Assembly: GCF_000423825.1 (NCBI RefSeq)
Contig: NZ_AUIS01000003.1
Coordinates: 186,001-250,000, forward strand
Length of the DNA stretch: 64,000 nucleotides
Reading direction: 5' to 3'
Source of the DNA: Thermithiobacillus tepidarius DSM 3134
Lineage (GTDB): Bacteria; Pseudomonadota; Gammaproteobacteria; Acidithiobacillales; Thermithiobacillaceae
Shown: piece by piece, positions 29,044 to 38,685 of the stretch
How the letters are laid out: each line of letters begins with the position of its first letter
Position numbering within the stretch: position 1 is the stretch's first letter
Translations under genes and position numbers: made by a program
The notes under the pieces: model-generated
The model's input: the letters and a program-made list of their open reading frames with translations, nothing else
Database searches by the model: none
Told to the model about the DNA's origin: nothing

Positions 29044-31274
29044 TGCGGCCTGGCGCCCGCCTCCGCGGGCGGGGCGGCCGGGGCCGGCACCGGCGCGGGC
29101 GCGTTGCGGCCCTGGGACAGGGGTGCCGGCGGGTTGACCTTGAAGGGCGGCAACTGGGGCGGCGTAATGTAAGGCAGCACCGGATGACTTTCCACCGGCA
29201 TCTGCACCTGCTGGCCGCGGATGTACTCGTAGCGGTCCGAGGTCACCGCCTGGGCCGCCAGCGGATCGCGGATCACGTAGGGCCGCAGGAAGACCATCAA
29301 ATTGGTCTTGGTGTGCCGGCGGCTGTTGTAGCGGAACAGATTGCCCAGCACCGGGATCTTGCCGAGGATGGGCACGGCCTGCTGATTGTCGCCCAGATCG
29401 TCCTGAATCAGCCCGCCCAGCACCACGATGTCGCCATCGTCCACGCGCACCGTGGATTCCAGCGAACGCTTGTTGGTCACGATGTCGGCGGGACGGATGT
29501 CCGAGGCCACGGAGCGCGCCAGGCTGGACACCTCCTGGTAGATCTGCAGCTTCACGCCGCCGCCCTCGCTGATCTGCGGCTTGATCTTCAGGGTCAGGCC
29601 CACGTCCCGGCGCTCGATGGTCTGGAAGGGATTGACCGCCGCGCCGGTGCCGGTGCTGGTGGCCTGGGCATAGCTGCCGGTCACGAATGGCACGTTCTGC
29701 GCCACCACGATCTTGGCCTCGGCGTTGTCCAGGGTCATCAGGTTGGGCGTGGACAGGATGTTGGCGTTGGCGTCCGACTCCAGAGCCCGCGCCAGCGCTC
29801 CCAGGTTCAGGATTCGGGTGCCGTTCGGCAGGGTGAGGGTACCATTGATGTAGCCCAGGTTCAGACCGGCGCCCACGCCGGCCGGATTGCCGGCGATGTT
29901 CAGAATGTTGGTGTTGGTGCCCTGATTGAAATTGGTGCCGCCGAAGACCCCGGAACCCAGATTGTTGATCGCCTGCCACTGGATGCCGAACTCCGCCGCC
30001 TTCTCCTCGGTCACTTCGGCGATCAGCGCTTCCACATAGACCTGCGCCCGGCGCACGTCCAGCTTTTCGATGACGCCGCGCAGCGCATTGTAGATGCCGT
30101 CCGGCGCCGTGATGATGAGCGAGTTGGTGGCCTCGTCCGCCTGCACCATGACCGCTTCCGGCGAGCTCAGGCGGGCGGCCGGACCGCCGCCCACGGCGCC
30201 CAGGCTGGCATAGCTGGTGCTGCCCATGGTTGTGCCCGTGGTCGTGCCCGTGGTGGTCGGCGTGGTGCCGAGGGAGGGGGTGCCGGTGCCGCTCGCCGTG
30301 CTGGTCCGCGTTTCGCCGCTCAGCAGGCCGCGCAGCACGTCGGCCAGCTTGACCGCCTCGGCATTGCGCAGGTACACCACATGAATGTTGCCCGCGCCGC
30401 TGGCGGGCACGTCCAGGGTGGCCACCAAGCCGCGCAAGCGGGTCAGGAGCCCCGGGTTGTCCGTGCGCACCAGCAGGCTGTTGGTCCGCAGGTCGGGCAC
30501 GATGGACAGGCGCGCGCCCGGGCTTTCGGTGCCGGCGGGCACCGGCGCGCCGGGCGTGCCGGGCACACCCTGCACGCCGCCGGGGGCCGACACGTCGGCC
30601 ATCAGGCGCGACACCAGCTGCGCCATATCCAGGGCGGAGGCGTAGCGCAGCCGGATCGCGATCACGTCGGCGCCGCTGCTGGGCTGGTCGATGCTGGCGA
30701 TGATCTGGCTGATGCGCCGTACGTTGTCGGCGTAATCGGTGATCACCAGGGTATTGGTAGCCGCGTAGGCCGCCAGGTAGTTGTTGGGCGAGATCAGCGG
30801 ACGGAGCACCGGCACCAGTTGGGTGGCCGACTCGTAATGCAGCTGATAGATCTGGGTGATGATCTGGTCGCCGCCGCCGCGCGGCGCACCGTTCCGGAAC
30901 AGCGGCGTGGCCGCGAGCTTGGCGTCCGCCTCGGGCAGGATCTTGGTCACGCCGCGCCCCTCCACCGCCGCGAAACCCTGCACCCGCAGGGCCGACAGGA
31001 AGACCTGGTAAGCCTGCTCACGCGGGATCGGCGTGCTGGAAACGATGGTGACGGTGCCCTTCACGCGCGGATCGAGGAGAAAATTGCGCCCCGTTACCTG
31101 GGACATCATTTTGACCACGCTTTCGATCTCGGCGTTCTGGAAGTTCAGCGTGACCCGATCTTGTGCGCCCCAGGCCAGCGAAGCCCACAGGCCGCCCGCC
31201 AGGAATGCCGCCGCCAGCCCCCGCCTCACGCTGGCGCCGATCACCGTCGCTCCCCCGGCTCGACTGCGGCGCAC
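29040..31274 (-). CDS. gspD: Type II secretion secretin GspD
   Basis: Outer-membrane secretin, 744 residues. The signal peptide ends near SLAWGA. N0 (about 35-105), N1-N3 repeats and the C-terminal secretin domain (about 440-680) with VPILGKIPVLGNLFRY follow. A Thr/Gly-rich low-complexity stretch of about 40 residues lies in N3 at roughly 325-365. The C-terminus after residue 690 is Pro/Ala-rich. The start is GTG at 31274; later in-frame starts would still leave a signal sequence. gspE follows by overlap. Confidence 0.95.
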   Translation of the reverse strand: MRRSRAGGATVIGASVRRGLAAAFLAGGLWASLAWGAQDRVTLNFQNAEIESVVKMMSQVTGRNFLLDPRVKGTVTIVSSTPIPREQAYQVFLSALRVQGFAAVEGRGVTKILPEADAKLAATPLFRNGAPRGGGDQIITQIYQLHYESATQLVPVLRPLISPNNYLAAYAATNTLVITDYADNVRRISQIIASIDQPSSGADVIAIRLRYASALDMAQLVSRLMADVSAPGGVQGVPGTPGAPVPAGTESPGARLSIVPDLRTNSLLVRTDNPGLLTRLRGLVATLDVPASGAGNIHVVYLRNAEAVKLADVLRGLLSGETRTSTASGTGTPSLGTTPTTTGTTTGTTMGSTSYASLGAVGGGPAARLSSPEAVMVQADEATNSLIITAPDGIYNALRGVIEKLDVRRAQVYVEALIAEVTEEKAAEFGIQWQAINNLGSGVFGGTNFNQGTNTNILNIAGNPAGVGAGLNLGYINGTLTLPNGTRILNLGALARALESDANANILSTPNLMTLDNAEAKIVVAQNVPFVTGSYAQATSTGTGAAVNPFQTIERRDVGLTLKIKPQISEGGGVKLQIYQEVSSLARSVASDIRPADIVTNKRSLESTVRVDDGDIVVLGGLIQDDLGDNQQAVPILGKIPVLGNLFRYNSRRHTKTNLMVFLRPYVIRDPLAAQAVTSDRYEYIRGQQVQMPVESHPVLPYITPPQLPPFKVNPPAPLSQGRNAPAPVPAPAAPPAEAGARPQ

Positions 31275-31315
31275 GTGCGCGTCTTGTCCATTGCTGCCTC
31301 CTGACCCGTATGTGG

Positions 31316-32146
31316 TTAGTTGAGTGTGTAACTCACCTGCTGGACGGCGCCCCCACGCAACAGGGAAAGCTGGATCACGCCCGACGCCGCGGCATTGCGC
31401 ACCATGCTCAGCGCCTGTTCGGGACTGGCCACGTTCTGGCCGTTCACGGCCTGTACCACGTCGCCGGCCTGCAGACCCAGCTTTTCATAGAGCCCGCCCG
31501 CCGTCACAGCGACCACCTTCAAGCCGCCGCCCGGATTGGGCGCCAGCTGGCCGGCGCTGATCCACTGGCCGGGATTGTTGATGGCGCCTTCGAACAGGGC
31601 GCGGGGCAGGGTGACGGACGCGTTGCCCGCCCCGCCCTGCCCGCCCTCCGCCGACGGCGCGCCCGTCCCGCCGCCCGGCGCTTCTTCGAAGACCAGCTCC
31701 TCCTCCGCGCCACCGCGGCTGATCAGGACGCGCTTGGGCTGCACGTCCGCCAGCACCACGCCTGGCACGATCTCGGCGCCGACCCGCACCGCCTCTTCCT
31801 TGCCGTCGACCAGCAGAATGGCGAAGCCCGGCCGGCCGCCGCTACTGGCGTAGGCGCCGCGCAGCTGCAGGGACACGGGCGGCGCCGTCGCGGCCGCGTC
31901 CGCCTGCTGGGCGGACTGGCCGAAAAGGGCGGCCTGCACGATGGGCCCGGTGTTCAGCTCGACCGCCGGCTGGCCACCCGCAGGCGCCGGCACCGGCGCT
32001 TCGGGAGCCGCGAAGATCCACGTCCAGTGCGCCAGCTGCGCGGCCAGCACCAGCAGCAACGGCGCAGCCAGCACCCAGCCCGGCAGCCCGGCCCGCGGCG
32101 ACAGCAGGGCGGGCAGGCGCTCCCGCAGGGCACGCGCGCGCGACAT
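31316..32146 (-). CDS. gspC: Type II secretion protein GspC
   Basis: First gene of the operon, 276 residues from the ATG at 32146. A short cytoplasmic N-terminus is followed by one membrane helix (about 20-42), a homology region that contacts the GspD N0 domain, a Gly/Ala-rich linker, and a C-terminal PDZ domain (about 195-270: VAVTAGGLYEKLGLQAGDVV). An in-frame ATG eight codons upstream is an alternative; neither start has a strong ribosome-binding site. GspC links the secretin to the inner membrane. Confidence 0.9.
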   Translation of the reverse strand: MSRARALRERLPALLSPRAGLPGWVLAAPLLLVLAAQLAHWTWIFAAPEAPVPAPAGGQPAVELNTGPIVQAALFGQSAQQADAAATAPPVSLQLRGAYASSGGRPGFAILLVDGKEEAVRVGAEIVPGVVLADVQPKRVLISRGGAEEELVFEEAPGGGTGAPSAEGGQGGAGNASVTLPRALFEGAINNPGQWISAGQLAPNPGGGLKVVAVTAGGLYEKLGLQAGDVVQAVNGQNVASPEQALSMVRNAAASGVIQLSLLRGGAVQQVSYTLN

Positions 32147-32462
32147 AGATATGTTAGAAAATTGCGGCATGAATTCTGGTAATCCGCCGTGCCGCAAGCA
32201 GCTTTCGCCGGAGATTCCTGGAAAAAACGGCGGAAAGGCTTGCGGGCACCAGCCCTGTTCCCGCATTGCAACACCGGACAGACAGCCTGCCGAAGCTCAG
32301 CAACTTCTGCGAGACTTTACAGAAAAACTCGGCACAATCAAGGATGGAGTCGAAACAGGCCGGATGCATGAAGCCAACATGCATGGCCCTATTCGACCAA
32401 CTGCGCCCGGCGGAGTTCCCGGACACCGGAACCGGCCGCTACGGCCGGGTATGCTTGGCGCC
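32147..32462. other. Intergenic region upstream of the secretion operon
   Basis: These 316 bases separate gspC from the gene for the PhnD-like protein, both on the minus strand. It must contain the gspC promoter, but no -35/-10 pair stands out. A perfect seven-base-pair GC hairpin (32432-32448, loop of three) lies just after the PhnD-like stop and may end that transcript, although no T-run follows. The gspC-proximal part (32147-32165) is AT-rich. Confidence 0.35.
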
Positions 32463-33299
32463 TCAGACCGCCTCATCCTCGCGGGCGATGACGAAGGCGG
32501 AGGCATCCAGCGCGATGCTGGAGGTGGAGGCCAAATCGATGGCCTCGTGGCCGCTGACATATTCCTCGGCCAGGGTGGAAAGGCACTCGATCTCTTCCTG
32601 GCTGACCGCCTCGAAGCCCTTAAAGCCGATGTCTTCCAGCAGGCGGGCGCCGGCCTCGTCCGCCTGCATGCCGAGCAGCAGGCCGCGGATGGCCTCGGCG
32701 TGCTCGCTCAAGCGCGGGCTGATGCAGAAGGAGTGGAAGGCGAAGGCATCGTCGGAACGGTCGATGGCGTGCAGCCGGCGGCGGATCACGTCGGAGGCGG
32801 CGTCGTACACCTCGTTGAAGACGAAGCCGATGTCCGCCTTGCCCTGGATCAGGGCTTTGATCACTCCCTGGTAGCTGCCCGTGTATTCGAAGCGCAGCCG
32901 CGCCCGGTCGATTTCCGCCTTGTCCAGCAGAAAGAGCCCGACCATGTGGATGAGCGTCTTGTCCGAGGCCGAGGCGACGCGGATCTCCGCCGGCAGGCCG
33001 GCGTAGTCCCGCAGCCCGCCGTCGGCATTGCTGGCCAGCAGCACCTCGTCGAAATGCTCGGCGGGCTTGGCCAGGGACTGGAAGCCCAGGCGCTGGATGT
33101 ACTGCACGGCATCGAAGGGGTTGGCGTAGACCAGATCGAAGTCGCCGGCCATGACCGCCGTCCGCGCCTCATCGAAGGTGCTGAAGGGCGTGAAGCGCAG
33201 CGGCAGGCCCAGGCGCCGCTGCAGATAGGTGTTCATCAGATACCAGCCGGGCAGGTTCTTGCCCGAATAATTGGGATCAACGGTGAATTGATAGCTCAT
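32463..33299 (-). CDS. Cytoplasmic PhnD-like (periplasmic-binding-protein fold) protein
   Basis: A 278-residue protein of the PhnD/phosphate-phosphite-phosphonate binding family: FTPFSTFDEARTAVMAGDFD, DLVYANPFDAV, then the inter-lobe segment GSYQGVIKALIQGKADIGFV. Members are usually secreted receptors of ABC importers. This one starts directly at MSYQFTV with no signal peptide or lipobox, and no ABC permease or ATPase is nearby, so it should work in the cytoplasm. It lies 26 bases after the SCP2 gene and is probably co-transcribed with it. The ligand is unknown; cytoplasmic versions may sense or carry small anions or cofactors. Confidence 0.75.
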   Translation of the reverse strand: MSYQFTVDPNYSGKNLPGWYLMNTYLQRRLGLPLRFTPFSTFDEARTAVMAGDFDLVYANPFDAVQYIQRLGFQSLAKPAEHFDEVLLASNADGGLRDYAGLPAEIRVASASDKTLIHMVGLFLLDKAEIDRARLRFEYTGSYQGVIKALIQGKADIGFVFNEVYDAASDVIRRRLHAIDRSDDAFAFHSFCISPRLSEHAEAIRGLLLGMQADEAGARLLEDIGFKGFEAVSQEEIECLSTLAEEYVSGHEAIDLASTSSIALDASAFVIAREDEAV

Positions 33300-33325
33300 G
33301 GACGGGGCTCCGGACGCGGACGGAC

Positions 33326-33712
33326 CTAAACGTCGAAATCGGCGGGAATCTCACCCATGATGCTCATGTGGATGTTGAAGGGCGTCATGTATTTCATGGC
33401 GGTCATCATGGAGCCCTTGAAATTGATGCGCTTGGTCATCAGGCCCACCTTGCCGCTCATGGCGCCGCTGATCAGCTTCTGCCAGTTTTCCAGCCTGGCG
33501 CTGATGATGAAATCGCGGCCGCGGCCGTCGGAGGGTCCGGCGTAGATGGCCTTGCCGCTTTTGACGAACATCATGACGGGATGGATGTCGGGACGGTCCT
33601 CGATGCCGTACTCGATGGTGGCGCTGAAGTTCTTCAGCATGCTCTGCATTTCTTCATGCGCGTTCCACTGCCGGGCAACGGCACTCATCCACTCGGGACT
33701 CATGAATTTCAT
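33326..33712 (-). CDS. SCP2 (sterol carrier) domain-like protein
   Basis: A 128-residue, single-domain protein resembling the SCP2 lipid-binding fold: an N-terminal helix (SPEWMSAVARQWNAHEEM), a beta-sheet (ATIEYGIEDRP, HPVMMFVKSGKAIY), the DFIISARLENWQKLISG segment, and a Met-rich C-terminal helix where bound lipid would sit. No signal peptide. GAGGAG precedes the ATG. It is paired with a cytoplasmic PhnD-like gene. Possible roles are lipid or hydrophobic cofactor binding; UbiJ also contains an SCP2 domain, but this protein lacks the UbiJ C-terminal coiled coil. Confidence 0.7.
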   Translation of the reverse strand: MKFMSPEWMSAVARQWNAHEEMQSMLKNFSATIEYGIEDRPDIHPVMMFVKSGKAIYAGPSDGRGRDFIISARLENWQKLISGAMSGKVGLMTKRINFKGSMMTAMKYMTPFNIHMSIMGEIPADFDV

Positions 33713-33965
33713 TTCCTCTCCTCACTGTGGCCGGGAGCGCGCCTCGGGCAGACGCTCCTTGTCCGCGTTCTTTGGTTTTATAATCAACCATAGACCATTT
33801 TCGCGGATTTTCCACAGCAGAAGAGCTGGCGGCCTACCCCCTTCGAGGCGGCGACCGCCTTCTCCGGGCGCTGCGCAAGCGCGCCTCCCGACCGCAGGAC
33901 GCCGGTCCTCGCACGCCGACTCATCCGGATGGCAGCCGCATGGCGGTTGAAACCGCCCGGCCTCT

Positions 33966-34709
33966 TCATGCCTCCTGGCGCCGCCCCCCGGTCAAGGCTT
34001 TGACCGCCACCCCGGCCAGCATGGTGCCGAACAGGGCCGGCATGTAGGAGATGGTGCCGTTCACCGCGCGCGGCCGGCTCGGAATCGGCCCGTCCAGCGG
34101 CTGGGGCGGCAGCGGCGGAAGCGGCTGCTCCTCCGAGTAGATCACCGGATAATTGGCCGGGATGCCCAGCTTGCGCAGGTTGGCGCGCATTTCCCGCGCC
34201 AGCGCGCACATGCGGGTCTGGTTGAGGCTGGCCACCCGCACCTGGGTCACGTCCAGCCGCCCGCCCGCGCCCATGCTGGAGGCCACCGGCACGCCCTGGG
34301 TCAGGCAGGCGGCCACCAGCGCCGTCTTGCAGGACAGGCTGTCGATGCAGTCGAGCACGAAGTCGAAATTGCCCGCCGCCACGAACGCCGCCGCCTGGTC
34401 CTTGTGCAGGAACTCGGTGCGGGCATGCACCCGGCAGTGCGGATTGATGTCCCGGATGCGCGCCGCCATCACCTCCGTCTTCGGCTGGCCCAGGGTGGAG
34501 TGCAGGGCCACTACCTGGCGGTTCAGGTTGGACAGGCTGACCACGTCGTGATCGATCAGCGTGATCTCGCCCACGCCGCTGCGGGCGATGGCCTCGGCGG
34601 CCGCACCGCCGACGCCGCCGACGCCGGCGATGAGGACGTGCTTGCCGGCCAGGTCCTCCAGGCCCTCGGGACCGAGCAGAATTTCCGTGCGAATCAGGGG
34701 ATGGCTCAC
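33966..34709 (-). CDS. tcdA: tRNA threonylcarbamoyladenosine dehydratase
   Basis: ThiF/E1-like enzyme of 247 residues that cyclises t6A to ct6A at tRNA position 37, using ATP. The nucleotide motif is VLIAGVGGVGGAAAEAIARSG, followed by DHDVVSLSNLNRQ and KTEVMAARIRDINP, all typical of TcdA (YgdL/CsdL). The start is GTG at 34709, overlapping the tatD stop, and gives the family-standard SHPLIRTEILLG beginning. It is co-transcribed with tatD. Confidence 0.92.
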   Translation of the reverse strand: MSHPLIRTEILLGPEGLEDLAGKHVLIAGVGGVGGAAAEAIARSGVGEITLIDHDVVSLSNLNRQVVALHSTLGQPKTEVMAARIRDINPHCRVHARTEFLHKDQAAAFVAAGNFDFVLDCIDSLSCKTALVAACLTQGVPVASSMGAGGRLDVTQVRVASLNQTRMCALAREMRANLRKLGIPANYPVIYSEEQPLPPLPPQPLDGPIPSRPRAVNGTISYMPALFGTMLAGVAVKALTGGRRQEA

Positions 34710-35482
34710 TGCGATGCTACTCCAAGGTCGAATAAACGAACGGTGTTGGCATAGGTGGCGGCGGCGACGTGCGCCGGGTCCTCGTCGCGCAGCCGCGCCA
34801 CCTCCCGCAGCACCTCGGTGATCCGGGCGGGCTCGTTGCGCTCGCCCCGGTGCTGCGCCCCCGGCTGGTCGGGGGAATCGGTCTCCAGCAGAATGCTCTC
34901 CAGCGGCAGCCGCTGCACCAGGGTGCGCAGCCGGTTGGCGCGCGCGTAGGTCACGGGCCCGCCAAAGCCCAGGCAGTAGCCCAGGTCGATGAGGCGCCGG
35001 GCCTGCTGCTCGCTGCCGGCAAAGCTGTGCACCACCCCGCGCACGGTGGGGAAGCGGCGCAGCAGCTGGTAAGTGTCCTCCACCGCATGGCGGGCGTGCA
35101 CCACCACCGGCAGGCGCGCGTCGCGGGCGATGCCGAGCTGGGCCAGGAAATACTCGCGCTGGGCGTCGCGGTCCAGCTCCTCGATGTAGTAGTCCAGTCC
35201 GATCTCTCCCACCGCCACCGGCCGCTCCTGCTCGATCCAGGCCGCCAGTTGGTCCAGATCCGCGCGGTCGTGGTCCGCCAGACAGATGGGATGCAGGCCA
35301 TAGGCCGGGTACAGGCCGGGGTGCGCCGCACAGACCTCGCGCAGGCGCGGCCATAGGCGCGCATTCACCGCCGGCACCACCTGCGCCACCACCCCGGCTG
35401 CCCGCGCCCGCGTCAAAGCCGCGCCCCGGTCGGCGTCGAAGCTGTCGTCGTCGAAATGGGAGTGGCTGTCGATGAGATGCAT
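34706..35482 (-). CDS. TatD family metal-dependent hydrolase
   Basis: TIM-barrel DNase-type hydrolase, 258 residues. Metal ligands lie in DSHSHFDDD (HxH), GEIGLDYY (Glu), VVVHARHA (His), VVHSFAG (His) and LETDSP (Asp). TatD relatives act as 3'-5' exonucleases or D-amino-acyl-tRNA deacylases. The ATG at 35482 is preferred over an in-frame TTG seven codons upstream; neither has a clear ribosome-binding site. Its stop overlaps the tcdA start. Confidence 0.92.
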   Translation of the reverse strand: MHLIDSHSHFDDDSFDADRGAALTRARAAGVVAQVVPAVNARLWPRLREVCAAHPGLYPAYGLHPICLADHDRADLDQLAAWIEQERPVAVGEIGLDYYIEELDRDAQREYFLAQLGIARDARLPVVVHARHAVEDTYQLLRRFPTVRGVVHSFAGSEQQARRLIDLGYCLGFGGPVTYARANRLRTLVQRLPLESILLETDSPDQPGAQHRGERNEPARITEVLREVARLRDEDPAHVAAATYANTVRLFDLGVASQ

Positions 35483-35587
35483 CAAAAAATTATGCCATAT
35501 CAATCATTAGGGTGCCACGACGGGTTGGATGGGAGCGCGAAAGATTACCCGGCGGCGCGGCATGCTGAACGGGTGTCGGCACGGATC

Positions 35588-35657
35588 GCAGGAGCGGGCT
35601 TACCCGCGATTCGGTGGCGAACGGCACGGTGGATCGCGGGCAAGCCCGCTCCTACAG
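35588..35657. repeat. REPIN 1 (inverted pair of REP sequences)
   Basis: The left REP (35588-35610) reads GGAGCGGGCTTACCCGCGAT at its core. The right REP is the inverted copy (35633-35657), ATCGCGGGCAAGCCCGCTCC. Each is itself a hairpin and together they form a larger one. The core matches the Pseudomonas-type REP family mobilised in trans by RAYT transposases; no such gene lies in the window. Confidence 0.85.
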
Positions 35658-35739
35658 CCCATGAGCCAGCGCGGCCCAGGGGGGCTGCCGGAGGCATGCC
35701 CTCTTCCGGCGGGAGCGGGTCTGCGGGGGGCGCAGTGAT

Positions 35740-35807
35740 GTGGGAGCGAGCTTGCTCGCGATGTCCGGGCGACTGGGATGGTCGATCGCGAGCAAGCTCG
35801 CTCCCAC
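35740..35807. repeat. REPIN 2 (inverted pair of REP sequences)
   Basis: The left REP (35740-35762) has the core GGAGCGAGCTTGCTCGCGAT, and the right inverted copy (35785-35807) has ATCGCGAGCAAGCTCGCTCC. This is a sequence variant of REPIN 1 (GAGCGAGC rather than GAGCGGGC), so two REP subfamilies lie 80 bases apart. Confidence 0.87.
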
Positions 35808-35861
35808 AGCCGATGGCGGCAATGGATCAATCGGTGTGAGGTGCGGGCGAACGCGAAGACC

Positions 35862-35999
35862 GTGAGCGGCAAAACGACCAGCGGAAGTTTACCGCTGCGC
35901 TGTCGGCGCCTGCGGCGCCTCATGAAACGGGCGTTGCCCGTTTTCGCGAAGCGCAGCGAAAGCGAACGCAGTGAACGGCAAAACGACCAGCGGAAGTTT
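35862..35999. repeat. 29-base direct repeat, two copies
   Basis: Copies at 35862-35890 and 35971-35999 differ at one base. They start GTGAGCGGC or GTGAACGGC and continue AAAACGACCAGCGGAAGTTT. Both are preceded by GCGAACGC, and related GCGCAGCGAAAG motifs follow the second copy and also precede it. This is a different family from the REPs. Confidence 0.8.
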
Positions 36000-36021
36000 C
36001 GCGAGCGCAGCGAAAGGCAAA

Positions 36022-36075
36022 GCAGGCTGCGCCGGGCAACCCCGGCACCCCACTCCAGCCGCGGGCGCAGCCTGC
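36022..36075. repeat. Inverted repeat with 12-base-pair perfect stem
   Basis: GCAGGCTGCGCC (36022-36033) pairs with GGCGCAGCCTGC (36064-36075) around a 30-base GC-rich loop. It lies downstream of amtB on the minus strand, after that gene's terminator, and has no T-run, so it is more likely a repeat element than a terminator. Confidence 0.6.
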
Positions 36076-36120
36076 TCCAACCCCGCTGGGCTTCGCCAAA
36101 TTCCTTCCCCTTCCACCAAC

Positions 36121-36145
36121 AAAAAAACGGGCAGTCGCCTGCCCG
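36121..36145 (-). terminator. Rho-independent terminator after amtB
   Basis: Read on the minus strand: stem CGGGCAG/CTGCCCG with a four-base loop (36128-36145), followed by seven T residues (36121-36127). It lies 33 bases after the amtB stop and ends the porin-glnK-amtB transcript. Confidence 0.92.
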
Positions 36146-36178
36146 CCAAGCCCGCGCCTGAGGAGAGGGCGCCTGCAG

Positions 36179-37537
36179 CTACTCGTATACCTGCTCGCCA
36201 TGCTGGCTGAGGTCCAGGCCTTCCCGCTCGTGCTCCTCCGCTACCCGCAGACCGATGACCAGGTCGAGCAGCTTCAGGATGACGAAGGTGGCGACGGCGG
36301 TGTAGGCGACGGTGGCGCCCACGCCGAGCAACTGGATCAGCACCTGGCCGGGGTTGCCCTCCAGCAGGCCCGCCGTGCCGCCGATGGCTTTGACCGCGAA
36401 GACGCCGGTCAGAACGGCGCCGATGATGCCGGCGATGCCGTGCACGCCGAAGGCGTCCAGGGAGTCGTCGTAGCCCAGCATCTTCTTGAGGCCGGTGGCG
36501 CCCCAGAAGGCGCCCAGGCCGCCCGCCAGGCCGATGGCCAGCGCACCCGCGGGGCCGACGAAGCCGGAGGCCGGGGTGATGGCCACCAGGCCGGCCACGC
36601 CGCCGGAGGCGATGCCGAGCACGCTGGGCTTCTTGTGGGTCAGCCATTCCGCGAACATCCAGGCCAGCGCGGCCGCCGCGGTGGCGATCTGGGTCACCGC
36701 CATGGCCATGCCGGCGCGCCCGTCCGCCGCCAGGGCGCTGCCGGCGTTGAAGCCGAACCAGCCGACCCACAGCAGGGAGGCGCCGATGACGGTCAGCACC
36801 AGGTTGTGGGGCGGCATGGGCTCCTTGCCGTAGCCGATGCGCTTGCCCAGCACCAGCGCCGCCATCAGGCCGGCCACGCCGGCGTTGATGTGCACCACCG
36901 TGCCGCCGGCGTAATCGAGGATGCCGCGGTCGAAGAGCCAGCCGCCCGTGCCCCAGACCCAGTGGGCGATGGGCGCGTAGACGAGCAGCACCCACAGGCC
37001 CATGAACCAGAGCATGGCGGAGAACTTCATGCGCTCGGCAAAGGCCCCGGTGATGAGCGCCGGGGTGATGATGGCGAAGGTCATCTGGAAGGTCATGAAG
37101 ACCGATTCCGGGATGGTGCCGGTCAGGGCATCGACGCCCAGACCGCCCAGGAAGAGCTTGTCCAGACCGCCGACCAGCGGGCTGCCCTCGGTGAAGGCCA
37201 GGCTGTAGCCGGCCATCATCCACAGGATGCTGACCAGGGCGGTGATGGCGAAGCTCTGCATCAGGGTGCCCAGCACGTTTTTCTTGCGCACCATGCCGCC
37301 GTAGAACAAGGCCAGGCCCGGGATGGTCATGAGCAGGACCAGGGCCGTGGCCGTGAGCATCCAGGCGGTGTTGCCCGCATCCAGGGTCGGTGCCGGCGCG
37401 GGGGCCGCAGCGGGGGCCGACACCGCCGGGGCTGCGGCCGGCGCCGCGCCCTCCTCCTGGGCCAGCACCAGCGGGCTCGCGCAGAGCAGGAGCACGGCCA
37501 GCAGCCAGCCCGTCAGACACTGCTTCAGTGTTTTCAT
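36179..37537 (-). CDS. amtB: Ammonium transporter AmtB
   Basis: Trimeric inner-membrane ammonium channel, 452 residues. A signal peptide ending near LVLAQ and an Ala/Pro-rich periplasmic spacer (to about 52) precede eleven membrane helices. The twin-His pore is visible in IAHWVWGTGGWLF and DAFGVHGIAG. Other family marks are NTAWMLTATALVLLM and FAERMKF. It lies 37 bases downstream of glnK, the standard coupling with its PII regulator, and is followed by a strong terminator. Expression is probably nitrogen-controlled (see the sigma-54 site). Confidence 0.96.
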   Translation of the reverse strand: MKTLKQCLTGWLLAVLLLCASPLVLAQEEGAAPAAAPAVSAPAAAPAPAPTLDAGNTAWMLTATALVLLMTIPGLALFYGGMVRKKNVLGTLMQSFAITALVSILWMMAGYSLAFTEGSPLVGGLDKLFLGGLGVDALTGTIPESVFMTFQMTFAIITPALITGAFAERMKFSAMLWFMGLWVLLVYAPIAHWVWGTGGWLFDRGILDYAGGTVVHINAGVAGLMAALVLGKRIGYGKEPMPPHNLVLTVIGASLLWVGWFGFNAGSALAADGRAGMAMAVTQIATAAAALAWMFAEWLTHKKPSVLGIASGGVAGLVAITPASGFVGPAGALAIGLAGGLGAFWGATGLKKMLGYDDSLDAFGVHGIAGIIGAVLTGVFAVKAIGGTAGLLEGNPGQVLIQLLGVGATVAYTAVATFVILKLLDLVIGLRVAEEHEREGLDLSQHGEQVYE

Positions 37538-37574
37538 CTTGCATTCCTCTCAGTGTGGTAATCCCGCATGGATC

Positions 37575-38685
<1,111 letters not shown>

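Larger units (their letters stand above)
35504..36120. other. Repeat-filled intergenic region between tatD and amtB
   Basis: More than 600 bases without a credible gene. It holds two REPIN-type inverted pairs, a 29-base direct repeat, short GCGCAGCGAAAG-type motifs, a small AAACGGGC/GCCCGTTT hairpin (35924-35943) and a long inverted repeat (36022-36075). Reading frames across it show repeat-derived peptides and low complexity, so I treat them as non-coding. Confidence 0.7.

Noticed and set aside
27451-29979. A longer 842-residue form of GspE
   Set aside because: The extra N-terminal part reads antisense-free but out of frame through gspD; the true GspE begins at 29043, overlapping the gspD stop.
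33784-33965. A possible small gene between the SCP2-like gene and tcdA
   Set aside because: Frames here are Arg/Pro/Ala-rich without a ribosome-binding site; the region is better read as the upstream part of tcdA's terminator side and the SCP2 promoter.
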